A stretch of DNA of 64,000 bases from Diplosphaera chodatii (lineage: Eukaryota > Chlorophyta > Trebouxiophyceae > Prasiolales > Stichococcaceae), in contig JAALGY010000028.1 in the NCBI GenBank assembly GCA_032358165.1, positions 186,001 through 250,000 of the forward strand, written 5' to 3'. The position numbers and the translations under genes were made by a program. Below the pieces are notes generated by a model that worked only from the letters and a program-made list of their open reading frames with translations, was not told where the DNA came from and did no database searches. Below are positions 12,401 through 23,700 of the stretch, one piece after another; within the stretch, counting starts at the first letter, position 1; each line of letters starts with the position of its first letter.

Positions 12401-14025
12401 ACGCCGGCGGCGCAGCTGCTAGCCAGCTCCGTGTGAGTGGTGCTGCAGAGCTGCATGCAAGACTGCTGGCAAGCAGAGTTTTTGTGCCTATCCCTGTGGC
12501 ATATCAGATCAGCGGGGGTTGTCATTCGTATGGCTATCGCTGTACAGGTTTGTGAGGCCGGACAGCCAAGGCAGTGCCGCAGCAGCATCACAGCAGTCCT
12601 CTGGCAGCGCCACCCCAGTAGGGTCGTCCAGCAGATCAGGACGGCACCAGTCGCCACCGCAGCGGCATGCCAAAGCTGCCAAGCCTGGCTCAGGGTTTGC
12701 GGTCAAGGACTATGGCGCCAAGCGGCGGCAGATTCCGGCGGCACACCCTGCACTCAAATCTGCACCAGCAGGAGGCGGCGTCAACAACGACCCTGCAGTC
12801 AAACCCAGGGAGCGCTCGATCAGCGGCGCAGCCAGCCTGTTCATCTTCCCCGACGGCAGCGGACGCAGCTCTGCAGCTCAACGGCCAGAGATAGGTGTGA
12901 GCGCCGCCTCTGCCGGCGGCACTCCCCCCATAAATAGCAGCCCTGCAGCGCCACATGCGGGCCTTGCTCACCAGGGCCACGGGGCCAGCATTTTAACCGG
13001 CTCAGGATCCCAGCCTGCGGCGGTTGTCAACATCGCTGACGAGCGGGCGGCGGCGTTCCTGCAGCGCTTTCCACACAGCCCCATAGCTGACGTCCTGCGG
13101 CAGCGTCTCTCGGACTCCAGCGGCGGCAGCAGCGGACTGGACGGCGGCGCGTTAGGCAAGGGCTATGGATACAAGTCTGACGACCTGCCGATGGTGTGAC
13201 ATGAACTGGATGTGGTGCAGTGCTTGTTTGCTCAAGTGCCAAGGGCGATGATGATGGAAGCTCGGTGTGGCTGCAGGTCGGCTGCCATCGATTGTCGACC
13301 ATGCGCCTGGCGGGAGCAGCAGCAGGAAGCACAGCAGCACCGGCGCTGGCGGCGACGACCAGCCAATCTTCAGCCGCGGGCCGACGATGGACGGCCATGG
13401 CAACACGCTGCCGTCAAGCCATGGCCTGGCGGCTGCGGCTGGTGACGCTGGACATGCCATGCAGGCGGGCGCAGCAGCGGCGGCTGCTGCTAGAGTCCCG
13501 TCAGCGGGTGGGTTCGGTGTTGCATCCGGCAGCGGTCGGCCGGCTGCCGATGTGCTGACAATACAAGCAGCAGCAAAGGATCTTGCACGGGGCAGTGGCT
13601 GGCGGCAAGAGGCACAGAACCCTGCAAATGCTGACGGCAGTGTGCTACATGCCAGCCCTGGCGCCACTGCTCAGTCAGCTGCGCCGCAGCCCAGCCAACT
13701 CGAGGGCGATGCTGACTCATCACAAGGTGTGACATGGTTGCCACAGGGCATCCTGCGCAGAAGCCGCAGCTGGGCAGCACAGCTGCCTCACGATGCAGGC
13801 AGCAGCAGCAGCAGCAGCAGCATGGAAACCCGAGTGCAGCGCATGCCCATGCTTTCCAGCCCTGCACCGCCTGCAGGGTCTGGGCATGAGAGCAACCAGA
13901 TGGCGAGGACGCAGCAGCTGCCGGTTGGAGGAATGACATTGGGACCGCAGCTGCGTCGGGCAAGCGCGCCTGTGTCTCAGCCGCCATCACCCACAAAACA
14001 GCGGCGGCGCGGCCTGTTCAGGTGA
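9403..14025 (+). CDS. large disordered protein with central coiled coil
   Basis: Nine exons (9403-9458, 9522-9750, 9840-10631, 10749-10907, 11149-11289, 11483-12151, 12266-12432, 12548-13193, 13261-14025) close in frame to 1207 residues. Residues about 382-455, spanning exons 4 and 5, form a charged Ala/Glu/Arg coiled coil (for example LEADLKQQIAEKQARR). Its style recalls the CSPP1/CCDC66 ciliary and centrosomal coiled coils, but this is only a resemblance. Flanking regions are low complexity: Gln, Pro, Ser and Ala rich, with poly-Pro near residue 270. Two segments resemble each other, one around ALSDMQSMYAGGHDW in exon 3 and one around AQLSSMRDTFAGSSD in exon 6. The protein ends in a basic stretch, KQRRRGLFR. 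Less certain points: intron 2 (9751-9839) is open in another frame, and intron 8 (13194-13260) is only 67 bp. Confidence 0.55.
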
Positions 14026-14769
14026 GGAGTTACTGATCTGTTGCAGGATACAGTGAGTTGCAGGCATAGCCAACACAGACGGCACAAGCCACACGATGAC
14101 AGACCTAGAGAACAGTGGGTGTCGCTCTATTCACATCAGGAGCTTCTTCCAGCGGCGTGACGGCAGCCAGGACGCCACTGCAGCGGTGTTTTAGGCGCTG
14201 GTGCCGGCAGCAGCGTATTGGGGCCAGGGTGGATGGGAGCAATTGATTTCCTGGTTGCGCCTTCCAAGTGCAAACTCAGGACTGTACACCGCTGCTATGC
14301 CCGGCAGCACTGCAAGCTTGTGTGAGCTTGCATCTGCTGTATGTGTGTATGCCAGGAGGCTCGCTGGCATGCGCAGTGTCAGGATCTTGCTACACCGTCA
14401 ATAAAACCAGTGCCGTGCAAGGGATGAGCATAAACCCAAACAGGACCAGTCAGCACCAGCAAGTTCGCCCCCTCGTCTCCTGTCATGGCGTGCTTGGGAA
14501 CCTGTTCACGCTTGGCGCCGCCGCGCCGAGGACCCAAATCAAAAATCTGCACCAGGGGCCCGCCAGCATGGAGGGCCTCCTTCTATGCACCTAGCTACAG
14601 TTCTCGCTGCGCTCAGCACGCGGAGTGAGGCAGCAGCACCAGCTGCTAGTGTCTGCATGCCAGCGCCGCCGGGCTCAAGGCGCCAAGCAAACGGCACAGC
14701 CTGCAGCGCTGCTGCCATCGGCTCTACATGCGTCGCTACTGTAGGGCTTGGCCTTTTCGCCAGCCTCGC
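14026..14769. other. intergenic, 3' flank of coiled-coil gene
   Basis: No supported exon was seen. It merges on the right into the decayed tandem repeats behind the thioredoxin gene. Confidence 0.4.
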
Positions 14770-15150
14770 CAGCTCCGCCGTGCAAAGGGCAAGGAGCACA
14801 AAGCAGAAAGCACCCCGGCCGCGCTGCTGCAGCTGTAGGGTTTAGCTCCGGCGCCCAATGCGGTTGCTGCTGGCATCGCCAGCTCCGCCGGGCTGAGGGC
14901 GCACAGCGGAGCAGCGCGCCCCGCAGCGCCGCTGCCGCAGTTCCAGCTCAGCTGCTGCAGCGGCTCTCGATCGCAGCCGCGACTGTGGCCGCCAGCTGCG
15001 CCGGGCGGAGGGCGCGGAGCAGGACAGCACGCCCCGCAGCGCCGCCACTGTGGCTTCCGATCTTTGCCGCCGCTGTCGCCGGCGCTGTAGGGTTCAGCTG
15101 CGCCGGGCGGAGGGCGCGGTGCGGAACAGCACCCCCCGCAGCGCCGCGCC
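14770..15150 (-). repeat. four decayed tandem copies of the thioredoxin terminal exon end
   Basis: A segment of about 50 bp that starts (on +) CAGCTGCGCCGGGCGGAGGG recurs with starts near 15095, 14993, 14880 and 14770, a period of 102-113 bp. The first copy is the coding end of the thioredoxin gene (residues LRGVLFRTAPSARRS and stop). The others lie beyond the stop codon and become less similar with distance. Confidence 0.75.
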
Positions 15151-16694
15151 CAGCCGGCCCTCCGCCGCCGCCAGGTGCGACTGTATGGCGGCGGAGCTGC
15201 CCGCCATGGCGCGCGTGTCCCGCATCCGCACCTCCAGCACCTGCGCGCGGGGAAATAACATTGTTCAATGTTATAGTGTTATTTATACTTACCCAGTTGT
15301 ATAAATAACACTTGATAGCACTGTTTCCTACATGATCTTGTTGGACCCCCTGAATGTATGCCCTGCACGTGTGCACAGAAGGCGACATGTGCACACAAAC
15401 AAGCAGCGACACTAAGTGTTCTGCCACCTGGAACGGACGCGATCCCAGCTGGCGCAGCCGCTACAGCTGGATGACTGCCAAGGGCGGGCGCCCAGCAGAT
15501 CTAGCAGGGTTGGCACCCAACAACCCACGGCTCGGCGGCAGGTGATCGCAGCGCACACGCTCACCTTGGCGCCGCCAACCAGGAAGACGAAGGCGGGCAC
15601 GGCGCGCACGCGGTACAGCCGCGCCAGGTCCGACACGTCGTCGTGCTCCGTGCGCACGTCGTGCCGCAGGAAGCGCACGCCCGCCCGCTGCTGCGCCGCC
15701 TGCGGACATTTGAGCAAATAAGCTTCTGTCGAGATACGCTCATGTCGCATGCGCAGCAGAAGTCGCAGCGTCAAGGGGCGGGGAGTACAGCTGCTGCGGC
15801 AGCAGCCCCTGGCATGGCATGCGGCAGATCAAACTGGAGCTGGTCCCGTGGTAGTTTGTCACGTGGTGAGCTGACACGAAGTAACCCTGTGCCAGGCGGG
15901 CAAACCGGCTGCCGCTGCGGCTGCCGGCTGGCTGTTCGCTGCAGGGCGAGGTGGAGGGCGCCTCACCTCCCGGGACATGGTCTCAAAGCGCGCCAGCATG
16001 CGGCGGCAAGCGCCACACGACTGCGCAGCAGCAGTGTTCACAGGACATCAGTATCCACGGGGCATCATCCACCATGCAGTTGCACACATGCACGTCAACG
16101 TCAGCAGACATCAGGCATGTGATTGAGCTGACGACCTGCAACGGAGCGGAGCCAGGACCATGCAGAGTTGTGGAGGGGCGCACCCGGCTGTAGAACGCGA
16201 CGGCCACCACGGCGGGCCCCGCGGCGTCGACCAGCTGGTCCAGGTGCGCCAGGTCCCGCACCTCCCGCACCCCCCCTGCAGCGGCGTCCCGCCCCGCCGC
16301 CTCCGCCGCAGCCTCCGTTGCCGCCTGCAAAACGAGCAGCACACTCAGTTCATGAACACCAAGGTTCGCCGTGTGCCGCATGCGCCACAGCAGCTGCGGT
16401 GCGGACCGGAGTGGCGAGCACGCTCCGCTGTGTCAGTCTCCTGTGTGACACCGCCACAGCGCGCGGCGAAGTGGATGGACGCACCTGCCGCTGCCATGCT
16501 GCCTCCAGGTGCGCCGCGCGGTCGATGCGCAGGGCTGCCACGGGCTGCAGGCGTTGCAGATGACGCCCGCCAAGCCCCGCCTGCGCCACGGGGGATGCGC
16601 GCGGCATGAAGGTGGCAGCGGCGAGCAGAGGCGGACCAACAGGTGTGCGAGCGAGCAGTGGCCGAGTGGCCGCGTCACTCGCAGCCCGCGCCAT
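15094..16694 (-). CDS. atypical thioredoxin (CGAC), probably plastid
   Basis: Five exons (16485-16694, 16184-16324, 15967-16020, 15565-15699, 15094-15240), all joined in phase 0, give 228 residues. The first ~60 residues are rich in Ala, Arg, Leu and Pro with few acids and resemble a plastid transit peptide. The thioredoxin fold follows: VREVRDLAHLDQLV, strand VVAVAFYSR, active site SCGAC (Cys119 and Cys122), strand VRFLRHDV, and the cis-proline loop VRAVPAFVFL (Pro170). The usual Trp before the first Cys is Ser, and the internal pair is Gly-Ala instead of Gly-Pro. This is closest in style to the atypical ACHT chloroplast thioredoxins. It should catalyse dithiol-disulfide exchange with an altered redox potential. 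The C-terminal SARRS tail belongs to a repeated segment that continues downstream. Confidence 0.82.
15255..15311. repeat. pair of AT-rich perfect hairpins in thioredoxin intron 4
   Basis: Positions 15255-15262 pair with 15267-15274 (8 bp, 4-nt loop). Positions 15276-15288 pair with 15299-15311 (13 bp, 10-nt loop). The block is AT-rich in GC-rich surroundings. On the gene strand it sits about 15-70 nt before the intron 4 acceptor. Confidence 0.8.
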
Positions 16695-17712
16695 CGGTCC
16701 ACCATGCAGGCGACTGCAGTGTGCCGCCAGTGTGCTGAGTCGTGCAAAGCGAAGGCACACCTGCAAGGAGGTGGGCTGATTTCTGGTCGTGGCGCGGCGG
16801 TGGGGCAGCGCGACCGCCGAAGGCAGGCCGCTGTGGGCTGCCGCCTCGCGAGCAAAGGGTTGCTGCATAGCTGCTGAGACCTCTATGCGTGCCTGCTTCG
16901 TGGGATCACCCTTCTGCACCTGCTGCACCTGCTTCAATGTGCAGGGAGACTGGCACCTCTCAGAGGCGCCCAGCTGCTGATAGTCGCTACGTGGCGTGCC
17001 TGATCCTCTGCAGATGAGGCAGGTATCTGTTGGGATCTTTACACCGATCAGACGCCGCTGTTCAGGCTGTACAGCTGCGAGCAAGGCTTGAGAGGGTTTG
17101 ACCACCACGGCCAAATTGCTGCCGAAGGCTGGGGCCCTATGTGCGACAACGCTGCAGATTGACTTCAACTCTCAGATGCAGTGTGCAGGATGGTGCAAAC
17201 AGCAGAATGTTTCCGATGTGCAGGGTGAAGTGCTGACGTCTGAAGGTCATGAGTAACCTGCCAACGCTGTGCTGGCAACCCTTGGAAGGGCCGCTCACAA
17301 TGATGCAGTCCTGCAGACGTAGTGGGCCACAATACTGTTCGCCCCTCATCCCTTTATACACCGAGTGATCCCCTGAGAAGCATGCAATGATCGTGGCACA
17401 AGGTGTGCAAATGCATCTCGCTCAGTCCAGCAATGTCGCTTCCGCGGCATGCTGCCGCACACCCTGAACCGAATAGTGAACAAGCTGAAAGGCCCTGAGG
17501 CGTGATCCGAGCGTGGCTCGGCCTCAGGCGCGGGTTCCAGGTTCCGAGTAATCTCAAACGGAACTCAGCCATCAGTGCCGAGGTTCTGGCATACATCTTG
17601 AAAAATGCTAGTATCCGGCAGCGACTGTGGAGCGTCACCAACCCACGCCCTCTGGGCTGGCTGCCGAAAGTCCGTTTGACACACTTCACATTCATTTCCC
17701 AGTGCTGTCCGA
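16695..17712. other. intergenic, thioredoxin 5' flank and methionine synthase 3' flank
   Basis: Both neighbours are on the minus strand. Open frames continue upstream of the thioredoxin start but show no conserved content. No element was recognised. Confidence 0.4.
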
Positions 17713-20700
17713 TCAGGCGGCCGCCTTCTGCGCGACGGTGATGTTGTGCAGCGTGCGCATCTCGGATGCCGCCTTGACCATGTTCTTCAGCGCCGCCGCC
17801 ACCTGCGAATCGCAAACATTGCTGCATGAGGCGAAGCAGCAGCATCCAACGCGGCTGCGCCGCGACCAAGCAACTCCTTGCTGCAACATGCCAGCCGCTG
17901 GTGCATTGCGACAGCTGCCGATGGTGCCTGGCACTGAGCCTAGCAGATGGAACCGAGTATAGCCAGAGGAGGCCGCCGGCAGGCACTCTCATGCGCTTCA
18001 TCAGTGGTTCACATCCCCTGCGCATCAGGTGTACGGTGCCCTGTCACGAAGCAGAGGTCCGGTCCCCCACCTCGGGCCAGTCGCGGGTCTTGAGGCCGCA
18101 GTCGGGGTTGACCCACAGGCGCTCCGGGCGCCCCGACAGGATGCCCGTGTCCACAAAGGACTTGACCTTGGCGCGCAGCGCGTCCACGGGGGGGACCGCC
18201 GGGCTGCGGGAAGCAGGGAGGAAGAAGGTCGATCAGTGCTGTAGGATCAGAGCGGCGGAACGGCACACTGCCCATGATGGCAGGCGCAGGGCCAATCTGC
18301 GGCCATCGTCCTCTTCCGCAGTGGACCTGCTCAGGGTGCCAGCGCTGAGCACCAACCGCCCCAAACACAAGGCTGGTCATGCCAGTGCCGCTGCTAAGCG
18401 ATATGCACATCAGAAGGCGCAGGTTCGGATGCACACCCGGCAGTCGAGGTGCTTCTGCCTGTCACAGCCCCACCGCGCCCATTGTGCCCACACGGGCGGC
18501 ACACTTCCTCACCTGTGCACGTCGTACACGCCGGGCCCAAGGTCGCGGGAGTACCCAAACTCTGCCAGGGCGCGGATCATCTCGTCGCCCGAGCGCGAGT
18601 TCTCGATCGTCAGCACGTCCGCTGCAGGCCCGCAAATGGTCACAGCTTCAGCACGCGACGCCATGCGGCTGGTTGCTTGCACATGGCGCAACCCAAGCAG
18701 GCTGACGTCAGAGGTTGGCGGTCAACCTGACTGGAAGTCCCACAACAGGGAAATCAGAACATGCTAGAGCAGCGCACCCTTCAGGCCGTCGATGGCGGGC
18801 AGGATGTCCTCGAAGTCGGAGTAGCACAGGTGTGTGACGACCTGCGTCTCGGGCCTGGCCACGCTCGTCGCCAGCCTGCAGGGTGCGACAGGCTTCTAAG
18901 GACTGCACAACACCGGCCACCGTGTCCCCCGCATAGCTACATGGTGTGCTGCGGATACGCTTTAGTGCGCACATGCACCACGAGGCTACCTGTTATGCAG
19001 CTGCAATGTGAGCACATATACTGCCACATGCAAGCATTGCTATAGCATGTCCTGGACTGCAATACGCACACACGGAACTGCATGCCGAAAAAGCAGCAGG
19101 CAGCAGGGAGGCGCACCTGAAGGCGCGCACGCCCCACTCCAGGTACGACTCCCAGCGCTCCCGCTTCAGGGGCAGCCCCTCCCGCAGCGCCGGCTCATCC
19201 ACCTGCGGGCCGAAGCAGAGCGTGTCAGAAGCAGCTCTGGGTCCTCACCACAGGCGGTTTGGGTGGGGTGCACGTTGGAATGTGCATGCAGCAAGATGCG
19301 TACACTGGAACTGGAACAGATCCACCAGTGTGAGCTGTCCGCTCCTATCTTGAGCTCGATAGTCAATGAGCAGTGCAGCAAGAACATGAGCGGAAGCGTT
19401 CGCAGAATGAACGTGTGCCCACCTGGATGACCTTGCAGCCGGCGGCCTCCAGGTCGGCGACCTCCTGCCGCAGCGCCAGCGCCAGCTGGAAGGCCTGGGT
19501 GCGGCGGGACACGTCCTTCCGCGGGAACGACCAGTTCAGGATGGTCACCGGGCCTGCGGGCACACAAGCAGCTCGTCAGCAGCGGGACTTGGGTGGCCAC
19601 CGTCCCGGCTTTCTCTGCTGTGGATGTGCATAAACTGATCAGGCTGGGAGGCAGGTAGAAAAGAACAGCATTCCGGTGGTTGTGGGCCCCATTTGATGGC
19701 AGAAAACCCACAGGCTTTCTGTGCACGTTTCTGTGTTGATGTCCATACATATCAGTGCGGTGCAGAGCTCACCGGTCAGCATGCCCTTGACGGGCTTCTT
19801 GGTGAGGCCCTGCGCGAAGGCGAACTCCTTGACGGTCATCGCCTGGGGCCGCGACACATCGTCGTGGATCAGCGGCGGGCGCACTGCACAGGAAGAGTGC
19901 GACGCTTCAGCAGGTTTGTTCAGACAGCCAGTGGCGATGTTCAAATGGGCAGCCTTCCACATGTTTTGGCACTTGAGTTGTAATGCATCTCCATGGAGTC
20001 TCCGACGGAACGATGCACAGCAAGGGCTGCTGTAAACTGCGAGCACAGACTCAGGGAAGCGCACCGTAGCGGCTGCCGTAGCTCTGCACCCAGCCGCCCA
20101 CCGTGAACGCAAAGCCCTCCAGCTTCTGGCCAAAGTACTCCACCCTGCAGTGCAACGCCTTGCTCACGTCATATAGTGTCATCATGAGCAGGCGGTTACC
20201 CGGCTTCACAGACATCGAGGGGTGCTATCTGCCAAAGCTCATAAATGCTGTGCCACAGCCCGAACAGGGCAACCTCGCCAACGTCCTTACTTTCGGCCCG
20301 TCAACAGAAACCAATCGAGATATCATCAGATATTGGGTGCTGGAGTACGTCTCTCACATGTCGGAGCGCTCCGGCTCGCCATGCACCAGCACGTCCAGCC
20401 CGACCTTCTCCTGCACGTCGATCGCGTACCCCATGTACGCCTCCACCCGCTTCTCGTACTCCCCCTGGTCGATGGCGCCCTCCCGCAGCTCCTTCCGCGC
20501 GATGCGGATGTCTGCAGACGAGGAAGTCGACGGCTCTCAGCTCTTTGCTGCGGCACGATCACAGAGCGTCACTGACATGACACGCCCTGCGACTGCCTCT
20601 GGGTCGGCGACAACAGCCACAAGATGACATGGACAGCGCAGCTGGCAGTGTGCAGTGACCAGGTGTGCTGCAGGGGCCGGCATGGGTAGCAAGCTGGAGC

Positions 20701-23700
20701 ACCGTTGGTCTGCGGGAAGGAGCCGATGGTGGTGGTGGGGAAGGCGGGCATGTCGATCTGCTTGCCGCGCCGCGTCTCGTAGTCCTCCGGCCGCTCGAAC
20801 AGCTTCTCCTCCAGCTCCATCGCATCGTCGGCTGCGGCAGTCACCAGCATTGTGCTTTGGCTTCACACACGTAGTCCTTTCAAGCAGCTGCTGATTTCGC
20901 TCGTGTCATGTGCATCTGCTCTGGTGAGCTGCAAAATCCGTCCAGTGCAGAGCAGTCACGCAGCTGCTCCACATGTGATGTTGACCCGCGTCACACATGA
21001 GACTGTCTGAGCGAGGAGCTGCGCAGCTGCTTTGATGAAGGACATGTACGTAAGCAATGCACGAGTACTGGCCAAGGAGGTGAAAGCAGGAAAACGCTTC
21101 GCACTTGGGGCCCTGGCGCTGGGCAGCTTGCCGGCGTCGGCGGTGCTCAGGCCCTTGATGTTGTTGGCGGCGGCCACGATCTGTGGCAGCAGCACGCGTG
21201 AACATTGGCAACAGATCTGGCACGGGCTCATTTGCACACTCTGCCCAGCTGGCAGCGGGAACACAGTGCGTGCATTGCAAACCCTGTGTATATGGTACTC
21301 TGAAGAATGCAGCGCTTCATGAAGTGAACTGGCATCTTTCTTCATGAAAGACGCCAGGTTCTGAGGCAGCAGACGGTGTATGCTGGAGCCTTGACAGCAC
21401 AATGATTGGGTGTGAACTCTGTACCTCGTCCAGCTTCTGGGTGGCGAAGGACAGGCGGGACAGCAGCTCCTTGGGCAGCCCCTTCTCGATGGTCTTGTCC
21501 ACCGGCAGGTGCTGCAGCGACACGCTCGACTGCACGCTGATCTTGGTGATGCCCTGCAGTGTTGTGAACAGAGTGCTGAGGCGCTGTCTCTGAGCAAGGA
21601 CACCATACAGCACACCCGCCTTACATCCCCGCACCTCGACATTATATCATCTGCCCTATCTATGGTGGGTGGCAAGGTGTAGAACGATGAAGCCATCACA
21701 TCATAGATGCAGATGGTGGTTGTGTCAAGGATTGAGATTCTGCCAGGAGACATGCAGGCATACGATGCTGCCGGAAGACATACAAATATACGCTGCTGCA
21801 TCATCGCCATGCAGCGCTTGAGGTGGCTGTCAGCACATGTCATTCTGTGGACACAAGAGAAGATGCGGACAGTACTAAACAAGCGATGGTCCAGGCTACA
21901 GCGCAGACAACAGTCCGACTCCTGCTTGCAACAGCACCTGCTTGACCAGGGCGCCCAGCAGCGCGGTGGGCGCCTCGCCGTCGGCCCACACCGAGCGGCC
22001 GTCCACCACGCCCGCCCCCAGCCGCTTGTCGGCAGGGAAGCCGTGCTTGGCGATCAGGTCGGACGTGGCGCAGCCCAGCGCCGAGCCGGGCACGCCCAAG
22101 AAGTCCAGCGAGATGGCCTGTGAAGGGATTGGACACGCAATAAGTCAAGACCTCCAGCAGGTTCATTCCTAGACGACAGCTAGGGAAGAAGCCGATGTTG
22201 ATGCAAAACAAAGCGCTCTCAGCCGATCCAGCCAGCAACATGGCATGAGGACGAGGCACAGAACAGCAAATGTGGGCGGATTATATAGCCAACAAGTCTT
22301 CGTGTTTGCTCGCCTGCACGGGCAGCTGCACGGCCCAGGGGTACGCGTCGCCGATGTCGTCGTACATGGTGACCAGGTGCAGCGGCACCCCCGCGCCGGC
22401 CAGCGCCTCGAAGGTCTTCCGGAAGTCGGGCTCGAGGCCCGCGGCGTGCGACAGCGTCAGCACTGGCTCCTGGATTTGCACCTCCGGCACGCCCAGCCCC
22501 TGTGGCGGACGCACGGCGCTTTGCATTGCACGGCAGGCTGGCGGCTTGCAGCTGCTGTTGTGACGCAATTGTGGGGACACAACTGTGGGGTTATAGCGTC
22601 AGCCCCGACCCCAATGCTGCACCCGGGGCAGATGAAGCTGCAGGCAGCGCAATGTCTTGTGCGGCGCTGCCTGCAGCATCACGGCCAGCCGGCAGCACCA
22701 TTGGGCAGCACCTGAGACCTGTGCCACCCTGCCCCGCCTCAGCAGTGGAGAAGGTCACCTTGAGCTGCTGCAGCAGGTCCACGTAGGCGGGGATGAGGCG
22801 CGCCACCAGCTCGGAGCGCTTGACGCCCGGCGCCACGGTGGCCAGGCCCACCAGCGTGTTGGGGCCTGCAGTGGTGAGTCAGGGTGGCGCTGGCTAAGAG
22901 CAGTGAATGCTGACCGTTGCAGTGGTGCTTGCCCCTTCCAATTCAACTGGGCAACCTTCGCCAGAGGATGGTTACGCCATGCAGTTTTGCCTTGGTGAAT
23001 GCAATGCATGGCGTTTGCAGCCATTGGCGGCCTTCCTCAGGGCGAATGCAACCAGCAGGTGAGGGACTCCAGCTCACAGGGGGAAAGGCGCGCACCCAGC
23101 ACGACGGGCACCGCGTGCTCCTTGCCGACGGCCGCCTGCCCGCGGCGCACCTTGTCCAGGAAGTCGCTGAAGTCCGGCTGGGGCTGCGTCTCCGAAGTCA
23201 GCTCCGGCTTCAGATAGTCTGCAGTTTCAAGACCGCCATGCTGAGCGGCATGCCATGCATCGGCAACCAGGTTGCCATACGCTGCCTTGTTGTGCCAGCG
23301 AAACTTGTCGTCTGTGCCGTCATGCGTGGTGTGCAGGATAGCTGGAGTACCGAACATCCCATGCTGTGCACCTGAACACTCGCCAGCACATACAGAAACT
23401 GCTGCTTATTGAAGACATGGCGCTTGTCACATGTAAAGGCTCACGGTAGTTGGTGTCGAAGTACTTGGACATGTCCAGGGCGAGCTGGATGTCGTCGGTG
23501 CCGCGGGCCATGGCGAAGTACTGCTCCAGGCCCGACAGGCCAGCGAAGCGTGGCGGCGCCAGCCCCAGGTAGTACACCCAGTCCAGTGTCTGTTGCAGTT
23601 GTAAACCCTAAGCAATATGGATCTCACAAGCTGACAGGGAAGCACCCAGCCATGCTGCACTGCAAATCAGGCGATGCGCGTTCACATGGTATGTTTTACC

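Noticed and set aside
14748..15308. 186-codon plus-strand frame rich in GRRAR and PAAP repeats
   Set aside because: It is the antisense of the thioredoxin last exon and its decayed copies; the repetitive look comes from the DNA repeat.
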